Positions 20,681 through 30,440 of a stretch of DNA of 64,000 nucleotides are shown here, one piece after another; positions within the stretch are counted from its first letter, which is position 1; the number at the start of each line of letters is the position of its first letter. Location: the NCBI GenBank assembly GCA_025558095.1, contig JAIVFI010000041.1, positions 310,001 to 374,000 of the forward strand, in the 5' to 3' direction. This DNA comes from Hyaloraphidium curvatum. Its lineage: Eukaryota; Monoblepharomycota; Hyaloraphidiomycetes; Hyaloraphidiales; Hyaloraphidiaceae. The notes under the pieces were generated by a model. It saw nothing but the letters and a program-made list of their open reading frames with translations. It had not been told where the DNA came from and made no database searches. The position numbers and the translations under genes were made by a program.

Positions 20681-22252
20681 ATGGACAGCAAGCACGCCTC
20701 CAGTTCAATTGACGACGCCCCCTCGGTCGCGCTGGGCCCCGCGGAATGGCTGCTCCTGCTCCCGGCGCCGCCGCAGCCGCCCGCCACGATGTCCGGCGCG
20801 GCGCCGCCGCCGGATCCCGCGGCGGGACTCCGCGTCGCGTCGCCCCTCACCTTGAGCGCATTCGTCTCTGCGCTCGCCGAGAAGTCGCCCGCGCTGGCCC
20901 GCTCCGTGCTCGTGCAGACGGCTTTGGAGCCCTCCGCGACGCGGCCGCTCCTCCGCTACCTCATCCTCTGGGTTTCTTTCGTGCCGCTCCTCGTCCCGGC
21001 GTGGATGTTCAACGACGGCCGCTTCGGCTCGCGGCAGCTCGCGGTCGGCACCGCCACACTCACCGTCGGCTTCTTTGGCGCGACGCTGTTCATCGGGCTG
21101 TTCGCGGCATACCGCGCCTCGCTGGCCGCCCTGGGCGCGGTCGGCGGTAAAGCCGGGCACCAGGGCGCAAAGGACCGCGAGTATTCCTCGCACGGCGCCG
21201 CGGGCCTCGCGAGGTGGATCCAGTACTGTTCTGGCGCCCTCGGCCCGAGGACCGGCCGCCTGCTGGAGCACGACGCCAAAGATTCCCTCTGCCCCTGCCC
21301 GAATCCGAGCTGCGCCGGGAACCTCGCCCGCCGTGCGGGCACCCTGAGGATCCTCGAGGCCGCCTTCAAGCTCTCCACCGTCGCGTTCGCGGCCTTCTGC
21401 TTCTACTGGACGCCCCTCGCCTCCGCGGGGATCGCGCAGCGCACCTGGACCGAGCCGTGGTCGACACCCTTCGCGGCTCTGGCCGTGCTGGGCCTCGTCG
21501 TGCTTTCCGTCCCGATCGGCCTGGTCCGGTTCTCCACCAACCTTGCGCTGCTGGACCTCTCCCGGCGCGTCGGCCTGCGCGCCGTGCGGATCTCCCTGGG
21601 CGAGATGCTCGCTCGTTACCGGTCGCTGGGCGACCCCGTGCCTTTGGAAACCGACGACCCCGCGGCGCCCGACTTCGCAGCTCCCGCCCCCGCAAGTCCC
21701 AACATCCGCCCGGGCAGCGTCTACCTCGACATGCACATCCTCTTCACCTCCGCCTGGCGCCGGCGCATCCTCTTTTTCGGCGCCTCGCTCCCCCACATCC
21801 TCGCCGCCACCTTCCAGGTCGCCATGGCGACGATCAACGCGGCGGCGTGCTCCTGCATCCCCGCCGTCTACCTGATCTACCTCTGCTACACCCTCTCGGT
21901 CAACCTCGTCGATCTGGTCAACGTGGCGGCGGCAAACTCGCAGATCGAGGCCGTGAGGGGGCTGTACCTCGACGCCCTCCTCGAGCTCCGCTCCCTCCTC
22001 CGCCGCGCCGCCCTGTCCCCCTCCCTCGAGGACGCCGCGCTGCTCCGCGCCGCATCCGCCGACGCCGACGTGCTCGCCAGCCTGGTCGAGGTCGACAGGT
22101 ACCGCGCGCGGTTCCTGGGGTTCGCCGTGACCTTCGGCATGGTGCGGACGCTGGGGATCACCATGGTCACGCTGGGGGTGGCGATGTGGTCCGTGCTGAG
22201 GGGACTGGGGGTGTGGGTGACGATGGAGAACGTGTGCACGGTGGGGCCGTGA
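20681..22252 (+). CDS. 7TM receptor-like family member C (intact)
   Basis: A 523-residue, intronless, apparently intact copy starting at the ATG at 20681. Features in order: an N-terminal A-E-W-L-L-L-L-P motif (~18-25); helix 1 (~92-112); helix 2 (~122-145); loop with the Cys cluster DSLCPCPNPSC; helices 3 and 4; a long loop 4-5; helices 5 and 6 around A-C-S-C-I-P; the conserved loop A-A-A-N-S-Q-I-E-A-V-R-G-L-Y; and helix 7 preceded by F-L-G-F-A-V-T-F-G and ending W-S-V-L-R-G-L-G-V. The topology (seven helices, long even-numbered inner loops) and the F-x-G-F before the last helix recall gustatory receptor-like and DUF3537 proteins; that link is inference. It starts 154 bp after the NIPA-like gene. 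Confidence 0.82.
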   Translation: MDSKHASSSIDDAPSVALGPAEWLLLLPAPPQPPATMSGAAPPPDPAAGLRVASPLTLSAFVSALAEKSPALARSVLVQTALEPSATRPLLRYLILWVSFVPLLVPAWMFNDGRFGSRQLAVGTATLTVGFFGATLFIGLFAAYRASLAALGAVGGKAGHQGAKDREYSSHGAAGLARWIQYCSGALGPRTGRLLEHDAKDSLCPCPNPSCAGNLARRAGTLRILEAAFKLSTVAFAAFCFYWTPLASAGIAQRTWTEPWSTPFAALAVLGLVVLSVPIGLVRFSTNLALLDLSRRVGLRAVRISLGEMLARYRSLGDPVPLETDDPAAPDFAAPAPASPNIRPGSVYLDMHILFTSAWRRRILFFGASLPHILAATFQVAMATINAAACSCIPAVYLIYLCYTLSVNLVDLVNVAAANSQIEAVRGLYLDALLELRSLLRRAALSPSLEDAALLRAASADADVLASLVEVDRYRARFLGFAVTFGMVRTLGITMVTLGVAMWSVLRGLGVWVTMENVCTVGP

Positions 22253-22536
22253 GGATTGACGTGGCGGGAAATTGACAACGAGGGGGGGATTGCAAGCGCG
22301 GGCATCCGTTCATGGAGCATCAAGGAATGATGCAATTGATATCGACGGAGCTGTGCGGGATTAAGATTTGCTTGATGCGTCTTTCACCTTCCCGTCCGTC
22401 CGGGACGGATTTTCGACAGGCTACGTCACCTCGAGGGACGTGAATGGTACGCGCCCTGCACCGTCACCGATCGCCGGTCCACACACACACCTTGACCGCA
22501 CACCTCCGCACTCCATCGCCCTAAAGCACCGCCAAA

Positions 22537-23229
22537 ATGAAAGCCCTCGTCTGGCACACCGTCCGCGACGTCCGCATCGACGACGTCCCCGACCCCAAGA
22601 TCGAGCAGCCCACCGACGCCGTCGTCCGGCTCACGGCCTCCGCCATCTGCGGCACCTATCTGCATATGGCCCGCGGCACGTTCCCGGGGATGGTGCCCGG
22701 AACGATCCTGGGCCATGAGGGCGTGGGCATCGTCGAGGAGGTCGTTGCGGACGTGCGCAACTTTGAGAAGGGGGACAGGGTGGTGATCTGCTCGACCATA
22801 TGCTGGTGAGCATGCCTCTGAGCCTTCCGACGGGCAACAAGCTGAGCCTTTTACCAGCGGGACGTGCGAGCCCTGCCGCCGCGGCAGCACCGCGCAGTGC
22901 GACGGCGCCAATACCAACGGCCCGCACGCCGGCACCTCGTTCTTCGGCGGCCCAAAGACCACCGGCCCCGTGAATGGGCTGCAGGCCGAGCACCCCGCAT
23001 CCCGCACGCGGCTGCGACCATGGTCCGGCTGCCCGAGGGGGTGTCGGACGAGCAGGGGATCCTGATTTCGGACGTGTTTCCCACTGGCTGGTTCGGTGCC
23101 GAGCTCGCCGAGGTTGGGAGGGGCGACGCGGTGGTCGTCTTTGGCTGCGGCGCCGTCGGCCTGTTCACGATCGCCAGCGCGGTGCTGATGGGCGCCGGGA
23201 GGGTGATCGCGGTCGACAAGTTCCCCGAC
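22537..23229 (+). pseudogene. zinc-dependent alcohol dehydrogenase, truncated and frameshifted
   Basis: The N-terminal half of a medium-chain zinc alcohol dehydrogenase is visible: MKALVWHTV start, catalytic-zinc Cys in AICGTYLH, GHEGVG, then a 52-nt intron (22806-22857) joining to the structural-zinc cluster CCGTCEPC..C. About 50 codons later the frame must shift by one base (near 22995, a C run) to reach R-I-P-H-A-A-A-T-M and the Rossmann motif GCGAVGLF. Homology ends abruptly at V-D-K-F-P-D-R (about 23229); the remaining cofactor and C-terminal catalytic parts are missing and an unrelated tail to 23283 follows. Zinc ligands in the remaining part are kept, so decay is recent. Confidence 0.78.
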
Positions 23230-23351
23230 CGACATAGAGGTTTCCTCGAGGACGAAATGCGCACTCCGCTCCTAGCGCGCTGAAACCTCTCAAAACCAAC
23301 ATCGACACCGGCCTGCGATTCGGCCCGCTTCACCTCCTTCTCTCCTTCGAG

Positions 23352-23990
23352 ATGGCCGCCCTCGTCCCCGCCGACATTGCGCCCGTGCTGAACCGCGTGG
23401 CCACCGCGCTCCGCACCCGCGGCGACACCATCGCTGTTGCCGAGTCTTCCGCGGGCGGGCTCCTCTCGGCCTACCTCCTCTCGGTCCCCGGCGCCAGCGC
23501 GTACTACGCCGGCGGCGCGGTGCTCTACTCTCTCGCGTCGCGCAAAGCCTGGGTTGGGTGGACCGACGACGACGTCAAGGCGTATGTTGGGCCGACAGTC
23601 GACGGGGCCCGTGGAATCGCAAAGGCCGCGATGGAGAAGCTGAACGCGACTTGGGGGATCGGCGAGGCCGGGGTGGCGGGGCCGGCGAAGCAGTACAAGT
23701 CCGGGCTCCGGGACGCCGGTATGACTTCGGCGGGCGGACTGCGGGGCCGGCTGTTGCTGAGTGTCTCCCATGGCAGGCTACGCGTGCTTCTCCGTCGTGG
23801 GACCCGTCGAGAAGGTGCCAGCGCGCCGGTGGATATGGCTCGTAGCGCGTAGCTGACGCTCCGTTGCCAGGGAGCCGAGTACGAGTCCAAGGTCAACGAC
23901 CGCGCGGAGAACATGGTCCTGTTCGCCAAGCGGGCCTTGGAGCTTCTCGACGAGGCCCTGACAGCCGCGCCGAAGAAAGTTCTTGCTTGA
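23352..23990 (+). CDS. CinA C-terminal domain protein (nicotinamide-nucleotide amidase-like)
   Basis: Exons 23352-23718, 23777-23814 and 23871-23990 (introns of 58 and 56 nt, both with GCTGAG/GCTGAC branch sites) encode about 174 residues, the size of a stand-alone CinA C-terminal domain. Motifs: V-A-E-S-S-A-G-G-L-L (~31-40), P-G-A-S-A-Y-Y-A-G-G (~47-56), the G-E-A-G-V-A-G-P loop (~103-110) and, across the spliced joins, G-Y-A-C-F-S-V-V-G-P-V and the helical R-A-E-N-M-V-L-F-A end. In bacteria this domain deamidates NMN in the pyridine nucleotide cycle (PncC). Fungal members are known but their role is less studied. The tiny 38-nt middle exon explains why unspliced reading ends early. Confidence 0.82.
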
Positions 23991-24060
23991 AGACAAGGAA
24001 CAGCGGGCGGAGACTCGAGACTCGATTGTACCGCCGGAAAGATACATAGCAGTTTGCGCC

Positions 24061-24853
24061 TCACTTGCCGAGAAGCTTGCCAATCAGCACCACGGGCCAG
24101 TTGAAGGGGTTGTACTTTGTCAGCGCGCCGTAGAACCCGTTGAACCTTTCGCTTCCCAGCAGCCCCTCAAAGATAAGGAGGTAGGCCGAGATGTTGCACA
24201 AAAAGAAGCTCGTGGACCGCAGAATGTCGAGGTTCTGCAGGTAAAACCCGTAGTAGAGCGTGCGGAAGGCGAAATAGTTGGTGGCGTGCGCGATCTGCCT
24301 CTCGAGCGGGACGCCGAGCGCGTGGCCGGTGAACGCGGCGGCCAGGAGCAGGGGGAAGCCTTCGGTGAGGTTGGAGTTCGCCGCGAGAGCGCGTGCGGCG
24401 CGGGCATCGGTGATTTCGCCGGCGGCGATCTGGGCGCGCGGTGCCTTGTTGTCGTAGCCCTTGACCATCTTCCCCGGGCCGGCGCGCATCATGACGGCGC
24501 CATGGGTCGAGATGGAGTACTAGACGACAGTCGTCAGTAAGGAGAGATTGGCCGAAACAACGTCTAGTTCTCACCGTGAGCAGCGCCTGTGCCGCGAGAG
24601 CCACGAAAGGCACCTTCTTCTCCTCCCCGCCGGCGACGGCCTTGAACACGCGCTCCAGTCCCACAACGCGCGTGAAGACGTTATTGGTCTCGACGAAGTT
24701 GACGACCAGGAGTCCAGCCACGTACAGCCTGCGGGATTTGAGATTCCATGGTCGGGAGACGACAAGGGCGGGGGACACGCACTGCGCGATGACACCGCCC
24801 AGGGCGGTGAAGCCGGCGTCGACGATGGGGAGATCGGCCTTTTCCGACGACAT
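24061..24853 (-). CDS. MAPEG-like membrane protein
   Basis: Exons 24575-24853 and 24061-24519 (55-nt intron, GTGAGA donor) encode about 245 residues. Exon 1 has a hydrophobic stretch (F-T-A-L-G-G-V-I-A-Q-C) and a segment V-N-F-V-E-T-N-N-V-F. Exon 2 carries the family-type pattern: A-R-A-L-A-A-N-S-N-L-T-E-G-F-P, helix L-L-L-A-A-A-F-T-G-H-A, then F-R-T-L-Y-Y-G-F-Y-L, matching the R-x(2)-N-x(3)-E and R-x(2)-Y signature regions of membrane-associated proteins in eicosanoid and glutathione metabolism. Four membrane helices are plausible. It is longer than typical MAPEG proteins (~150) owing to the N-terminal part. A glutathione-linked enzyme role is likely but not certain. Confidence 0.65.
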
Positions 24854-24917
24854 GTTGGAGCGGGCGGAGGGAGATTCGCTGGAGATGCGGGAGGGAGATG
24901 CGGATCGGGGTTTTGGA

Positions 24918-25190
24918 TCGCCAGCGGCTTACAGCGGCCCTGGTGCGCGGCACGGAACCCATATTCCGACGCTGGGTCAATCTTTGTGTTCGCGGCAACG
25001 GCGGCGGCTCTGCTGGAGGTTCTTCGGACGGCCAGGATTCAGGATCGGGGTCGCTGCAGGGGGCGTCCACGGCGGCTGGGAGGGCGGCCGGTGAGGTAAG
25101 TCGTCGGGTGGAGGGCACGGCTCAGTGGCTCTACGAGATGGACGGGTAAATTTCGGGGGGCAGGGCTTCGCTTTTCGTGTATATTGTCTT
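24918..25190 (+). repeat. dispersed repeat, copy 1 (inverted relative to 58.3 kb copy)
   Basis: About 270 bp from CGCCAGCGGCTTAC to a GCTTTTCGTGTATATTG end match, in opposite orientation, the segment near 58300-58575 at roughly 90% identity by eye. Both copies keep an open frame of ~75 codons ending at the same stop (R-W-V-N-L-C-V-R-G-N, then Gly/Ser repeats, then W-L-Y-E-M), but substitutions hit both silent and replacement sites, so coding function is doubtful. It sits just upstream of the MAPEG-like gene and could influence its promoter. Confidence 0.8.
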
Positions 25191-25532
25191 TCTGGTCGCC
25201 CGCACACGATCCCGCTCGCAGCTCCCTCCCTCCGCGACTGCGAAGCGCCTAGCGGCGCCACGAAGGCAGTCGTGCCGATCCCCCCGCACGTGGGACGACG
25301 GACAGCCGGCCTCGCCGCCGCCGCTGGAGAAAACACGAAAGAAGGCTATGATCCGCCTGTGAATTCAGTGGGGATGGATCGTGGCATAGCCGATCAGGGC
25401 GCGCATCCGCGGCCGCCGCCGAGGCCGGAAGCCAGATGAAATCCAAGAGTCGATATCCGGCTGCAACCTGGGAAGAAACTAAAGCATAACAGACAACCAG
25501 TTTCGACATGATTCCACGAAAACTACATCAGA
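25191..25532. other. intergenic, 3' of P450 gene
   Basis: Only short frames are present between the repeat and the P450 stop codon. No recognisable element. Confidence 0.4.
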
Positions 25533-27146
25533 CTACGCCCTCTTCTTGACCGTGATCTCCAGCTCGCCCTCCTTGGGCGCCATGGTCAAGAACAGCTTCG
25601 TCTCCAAAGGCCTCCTCATTTCTGCCAGCTCCCTGTCCATGAGCCTGAGCTCGAACCTGCGGAACAGGTTCCCCAGCAGCATCTTCATCTCCATGACCGC
25701 CAGCCCCGACCCGATGCAGTTGTGCGGGCCGCGCGAGAAGGGCAGCCAGTTCCACTTGACGTCGGCCTCTTTGATGCCCATCCATCGCTCGGGGAGGAAG
25801 CTCGCGGGGTCGTCGAACACGGAGGGGTCGCGCGAGGCGGGTCCGTTTAGGCCCTCGATGCTCACCCCGGCGGGGATGACGATGCCCGTCACGGGGTGGA
25901 CAAAGTCCTGGGGGACGACGCGGCGGGTGATGCCGAAGGTGGTCGGGTTCACGCGGAAGGACTCGTGGATCACGGCGTCGAGGTAGGGGAGGTCCTTGAG
26001 CACCGAGTGCGGGAGGAGGTCCGTGGGGGAGAGCTTGCTGTCCTCGGCGGCGCGGTCGAGCTCGGCGACGAGCTTGGTGACGACGACCGGGTGGGTGAGG
26101 AGGTTGTAGGTGGTAAAGGAAAGCTGGTGCGCCGTTGTTTCGTCGCCGGCGACGATCAGCAGCACTGCGAAACAGGGATGGTGAGATGCGACGATGGAAA
26201 GGGCACAGAAGCTGACACGCACGGCAATTGTTGGCAATTTCCTTGTCCGTCAGACGCTCGCCCGTCTCCGAGTCGACCGACTCGATCATGCGCTGGAGCA
26301 GGTCGTCTCGGCTCTGGGACTTTCCAGACCGGCGATTCTTGACGATGTTCATCGCGTACTCCTCGAGCGCGGGAGCTGCTTTCTCTCCTTCGCGGATCAT
26401 GGGCACCACGGTAGCCAAAGCCAGCGCGAAGGGCCGTCCGAAAGTCATGCTGAAAACGCGGGCCCTGAAAGAGACCTGTCAGGACGGGCTTCGCGAAGAA
26501 GTGAGGTGCTGACGACCCACTTGACCATCTTCTCCGAGAGTTCGAGCACGTCCGAGTGCCCCGTCTTGACGAGGCCCCAGCGGTCCCCGAAAGCGACCTC
26601 GCCAATGATTTCCCCGGTGAACAGGCCGAAAAGCTTCAGGAAGTCAGCCGAGTTGCCGCTCTTGGCCATGCCATTGAGGCGCTCCAGAAAAGCAGTGACG
26701 ACCGAGGCGATGATGGGCTCCGTGGCGTTGAGCGACTTGATGGAGAAAGCGGGGGACAGCTTCCGCCTCATTGTCTTGTGGGCATCATGGTCAACGAGCG
26801 AGAAAAGGTTCCGCGAGCCGTCCTCGGGGTTGCCCATGTACGTTTTGGGGTCCTTGGGCCAGCCGTTGGCCGTCGCCAACGCCGCAGAAAGCACGACGGG
26901 GTCGGCGCAGGCCACCATGGTCGGGAAGGACCTAACCAGAGGCCCGTACTTTCGGATGAGGTTCGAGGTGTACTGCGCGCGCCTGCCGCGCAGCATCTCC
27001 GGCAGGAATTTGAACAGCGAGAGCAGCCCTGAGCGCGTGTAGAGCGGCCCGGGGAGGTGCACGAGCGGGCCGAAAAAGAAGGTCCACAGCTCCCGTGCGA
27101 GGACGAGGCCGACGAGGGCGAGAGCGAGAGTGGAAAAGAGCTCCAT
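25533..27146 (-). CDS. cytochrome P450 monooxygenase
   Basis: Exons 26521-27146, 26223-26464 and 25533-26164 (introns of 56 and 58 nt) give a 499-residue, full-length P450. An N-terminal membrane anchor (~3-28) is followed by the proline hinge H-L-P-G-P-L-Y. The I-helix oxygen-binding motif is A-G-D-E-T-T (295-300), the ExxR salt-bridge motif is E-S-F-R (357-360), and the PERW region precedes the haem loop F-S-R-G-P-H-N-C-I-G with ligand Cys439. The Asp in the I-helix replaces the usual G-x of AGxET in many fungal enzymes. It is expected to sit on the endoplasmic reticulum and to hydroxylate a lipophilic substrate that cannot be named. Both introns use GTG donors, and frames join exactly. Confidence 0.92.
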
Positions 27147-27392
27147 GGCGTGGCCGGGCGCCGCCTGGACGCCGCAGAGACGGGGCGATGGGCGAGTGAG
27201 TTTGCCAGCTGACGGTGCTACCCAAGCGCTACCGCGTTTCCTCGGGATGTCGGGCGGGGTCGCCGGAACCACCTATTCATCCGAGTCGCACCTAGATGCA
27301 AGCAGGACGAGTAAGATACACAGCAAGAGGGCACAGAATACATCGATTCGGGACTACTCCGATGGCCACTGCACCACGGCGGCCGCCAGCAC

Positions 27393-30095
27393 TCAATAAT
27401 TAGCAAAGTTGAAGTGCTGCACTGCAGAAGCCATCCCCATCGGGGTTACAGGAAGCGCCAACCCCTGCGCCTCGATCTCGTCCAGGTATTCCTGCAGCGC
27501 CGCCTTGAACTCCTCTCCAGCCTGCGCTGCCTGCGATACCAGTGTCGAAGCAATGTACCGCGCGGCCGGCACCTCCCTTAACGCACACTTGAACAGCTCC
27601 AGGACCTCGTCCTGCTTCTCGGCAGGCGGCGGCACGGAGGGGATTGCGACGGGAAGTACCTCGAACGGATCCACCCGGTCCGCATTGGCCTCGATCACGC
27701 GCCTGGCAAGGGCCAGGAGGCCCTGCCTCACGCACAGCTTGAGGAGCAACGACGCGGCGGCGAGGTCGTTGGCGACGAGGAACTCGAGCATGTCCGGCGA
27801 TATCTCCTCCCCGGACAGCCCCAGAGAAGACGTAACGCGGGTCCGGACGCCACGCGCCACGAGCGACCGAGCCAGCTGCGGTGCACGGGCGGGGTCGTGA
27901 TGAGCGCCGGACGGGGGTTGCTCCGCGCGAGGACCCACCTCCACGTTGCCCTTGACCACGGCGTCCTGGAGGTCCCATTCTAACAGCGACGTCCCGACCG
28001 ACCTGGGCAGCGTCACCTCGTACTCCGAGCCCGGCCCCAAGTAGGGCCTCAGGATTCCCTTGGCGCACCCCGCGAGCGTCCCCAGGCCGGTCCCGGCCCA
28101 CAGCCGCAGCAGCATCGACCTGCCGTCCGCCGTGCTCCACAGATCCGAGCGCGCCGCGAGCAGCTGCGCCGCCACGGGGTGCGCCTCGGGGCCGGGGGCC
28201 GCGACGTAGTGGGTGCAGGTAAGGAGCATCGCGAGCGCGTACTCCAGCTCCTTCGCGGGGATGGGGATCAGCCGGATCGCGAGGGCGTGTGAGGCAGCCA
28301 GGGAGTCGTCGAGGAGGAGAGGGATCTGCAAAGAGATGATCAGCACGGGCACGATGGGAACGACGGCCAGACCACAGACCAGCTTCTGGGGAGAAAGCAC
28401 GATCCCCTTCGCCACCAATCTCTCCGCCTTGGCCTCGTCCCCCTCCGTCAGCGCCGCCAGCAGATCCATGGGTCCCTCCTCGGCCGGCCCCGCGTACCCC
28501 CTGAGCAGGTTGTACAGCGCCAGCCTGTTCTCGGCCCTAGCCATGGACCACTTGAGCGACGCCCGTCCGGCGAGGGTCGACCACCGGTCCCTGGTCTCGT
28601 GCTCGTGCAGCAGGAGCATGCGAAGCATCTCCGCATCGCCGGCGGCCACGGCGGCGCCGACGGCGTCCCCTCCGGCGGAGAGGCCCGCGGGGACGAACTG
28701 GTGGAACGCAGAAAGCAGCCGCTCCACCGCGGCGCCGCTGAGCGCGGGCGAAGGGCGCGGAAGGAGCGGGCCGAGGAGGTCGCGGGCGGGGGGGAAGCCG
28801 AGGAGCCATTCGAGGCAGGTTTCGGGGTCCGGGTCGGCGCGGCCTTGCGGGGGTGGGGCTGGGGGAGGAATCACTGGCGGGGGTGGGGGCGGCATGGCGC
28901 CGTAGAAGGCTCCGAGGGCGCCGTCCATGGTGAACGACCCGTGGTCCGAGCCGAGCTCCGAAGGGTGTCCCAGGTGCGCATCGCCGTACCACTCTTCCGG
29001 ATCCGGTCCTCCGAACGGAAAATACGGCGGAATGTTCTGCCTGATCTGCCTCGGCCTCGGGAATTCCTCTTCGTCCCGGTCCAGGTCGTCGAGAGAGGGA
29101 TCCCACAGGCCCATTTTGCGCGCCGTGTCCCAGAACCAACCCCGGCGGTACTGATCGGGGGAGGTGGCCACGCCGAGATCAAGCAACCGCCGGACACCCG
29201 CGCGGTCGTGCTTCGAGATCAGGCGGAGGAGGAGGGCGTAGTTCGCGTCGAGCCCGTGCACCACCACGTCCTCGGAGACGGCCCACTGCCCCGCTCCGAC
29301 ATCACGGTATGTGTCCCAACCCTTGTGCACCGTCCTCGAGGCCTCGGATTTCGCGCCGGGCCCGGAGATGGCCGGGACGCCGTACCTTTGCTGCAGCGTC
29401 CTCATCGCAGTGAAGGCAGGGTCCGCTTCCACTGCCCATCCGCCCCGCACGCCCTCCTGGACGAGGTACGCGGGAGGAAGAAGGCTCTGCGTGGCGAGGG
29501 CGCGGAAGAGCTCGTCGTCGGCCATGACGCGGACTGGGGCGGGAAGGTCCCTTTGTCCCGGGGCCGGAGGGTAGGCTTCCGCGAGGAACGCAGCCACGGC
29601 AGGCTGGAGATCGAAGCGTCCGGCGTAGACGAGCCGCCTCAGGAGCCGCTGCAGCTGGTAGCGAGGCACCGTGCCCGCCCGCCACGCCACGGCCAGGAAC
29701 AGCTTGGGCGAGGCCAGCTTCAGGTAGGCGCCGAAGCCCTGGACGGCCTCGTCCGCCCCAAAATTGCCCAAGAGAAATTCTGCGCGGGCGGCCTCGTCGT
29801 GGCCCATGGCGGCCAGCGACTTGCAGGTCCGGAACAGAATGCCCGCGTCCCACGCCGCGTGGCGCAAAGACGTCCGCGGACCGAGGAACCCGACCAGCCG
29901 CACGCGGAGCTCCGCCGGCAGTAAAAAGAGCGGCGACGCCTCCTGGGGGTCCGCATTCGACACGTCGAACGGGGGAGCGGGCTCCGCGTAGTCCGCGCAC
30001 GTGCGGCCGGCGCCCTGCGGCACGGCCGGGAGGCCCAGCGGGCCCTCGTCGTCGCCGCCGCCGTCGTCGTCCGAGTCCCACGGGTTGAAATCCAT
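27393..30095 (-). CDS. large protein of unknown function (F-box-like N-terminus, ankyrin-like helical repeats)
   Basis: About 900 residues without introns from the first ATG (30095); the frame is open to 30164 but lacks an upstream ATG. The N-terminus is acidic (DDDGGGDDEG). Residues ~55-95 (L-L-P-A-E-L-R-V-R-L-V-G-F-L, then F-R-T-C-K-S-L-A) look like an F-box or related helical motif. Long helical stretches follow with ankyrin-like pieces such as L-L-R-L-I-S-K-H-D-R-A-G-V-R-R-L-L-D-L-G and L-L-A-A-L-T-E-G-D-E-A-K-A-E-R-L-V-A-K-G. A proline-rich linker lies near residue 420. It may be a substrate adaptor (inference). A broken relative of its C-terminal half lies at 34411-35455. Confidence 0.65.
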   Translation of the reverse strand: MDFNPWDSDDDGGGDDEGPLGLPAVPQGAGRTCADYAEPAPPFDVSNADPQEASPLFLLPAELRVRLVGFLGPRTSLRHAAWDAGILFRTCKSLAAMGHDEAARAEFLLGNFGADEAVQGFGAYLKLASPKLFLAVAWRAGTVPRYQLQRLLRRLVYAGRFDLQPAVAAFLAEAYPPAPGQRDLPAPVRVMADDELFRALATQSLLPPAYLVQEGVRGGWAVEADPAFTAMRTLQQRYGVPAISGPGAKSEASRTVHKGWDTYRDVGAGQWAVSEDVVVHGLDANYALLLRLISKHDRAGVRRLLDLGVATSPDQYRRGWFWDTARKMGLWDPSLDDLDRDEEEFPRPRQIRQNIPPYFPFGGPDPEEWYGDAHLGHPSELGSDHGSFTMDGALGAFYGAMPPPPPPVIPPPAPPPQGRADPDPETCLEWLLGFPPARDLLGPLLPRPSPALSGAAVERLLSAFHQFVPAGLSAGGDAVGAAVAAGDAEMLRMLLLHEHETRDRWSTLAGRASLKWSMARAENRLALYNLLRGYAGPAEEGPMDLLAALTEGDEAKAERLVAKGIVLSPQKLVCGLAVVPIVPVLIISLQIPLLLDDSLAASHALAIRLIPIPAKELEYALAMLLTCTHYVAAPGPEAHPVAAQLLAARSDLWSTADGRSMLLRLWAGTGLGTLAGCAKGILRPYLGPGSEYEVTLPRSVGTSLLEWDLQDAVVKGNVEVGPRAEQPPSGAHHDPARAPQLARSLVARGVRTRVTSSLGLSGEEISPDMLEFLVANDLAAASLLLKLCVRQGLLALARRVIEANADRVDPFEVLPVAIPSVPPPAEKQDEVLELFKCALREVPAARYIASTLVSQAAQAGEEFKAALQEYLDEIEAQGLALPVTPMGMASAVQHFNFANY

Positions 30096-30440
30096 GCCGT
30101 CGTAGCCGTCGGAGAAGGACTCGGGGCGGCGGCGTGAAGGTGGTCTCAACTTGGCTAGTCTCAATTGAAAGGAGCGCCTCCGCGTGCCCTGCCGAGGAGC
30201 CGATCCGGGGTCTATTCCACTGTGTTCCTCAAGAGATCAGCGGATGCAGACTCTTGCAGCATTGTCCGTAACAGAAAGGCTTCCTCTTTAGCTTCCCGAC
30301 CATGGTCCTTACTTCACTTCAGTGGGTGGACGGTAGGGCCACCACCGTCCGTGGCTTGAGGGCAGCTTTCTTCCTTCGGATCAGAGTACATCGGATCAGG
30401 TAGAGCACATCGGATCCCGTTCCGCAATCAATGCCCGTCG
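30096..30440. other. intergenic between minus-strand genes
   Basis: This holds the promoter side of the ~900-residue protein gene and the 3' flank of the Cys-rich protein gene. No motif recognised. Confidence 0.4.
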
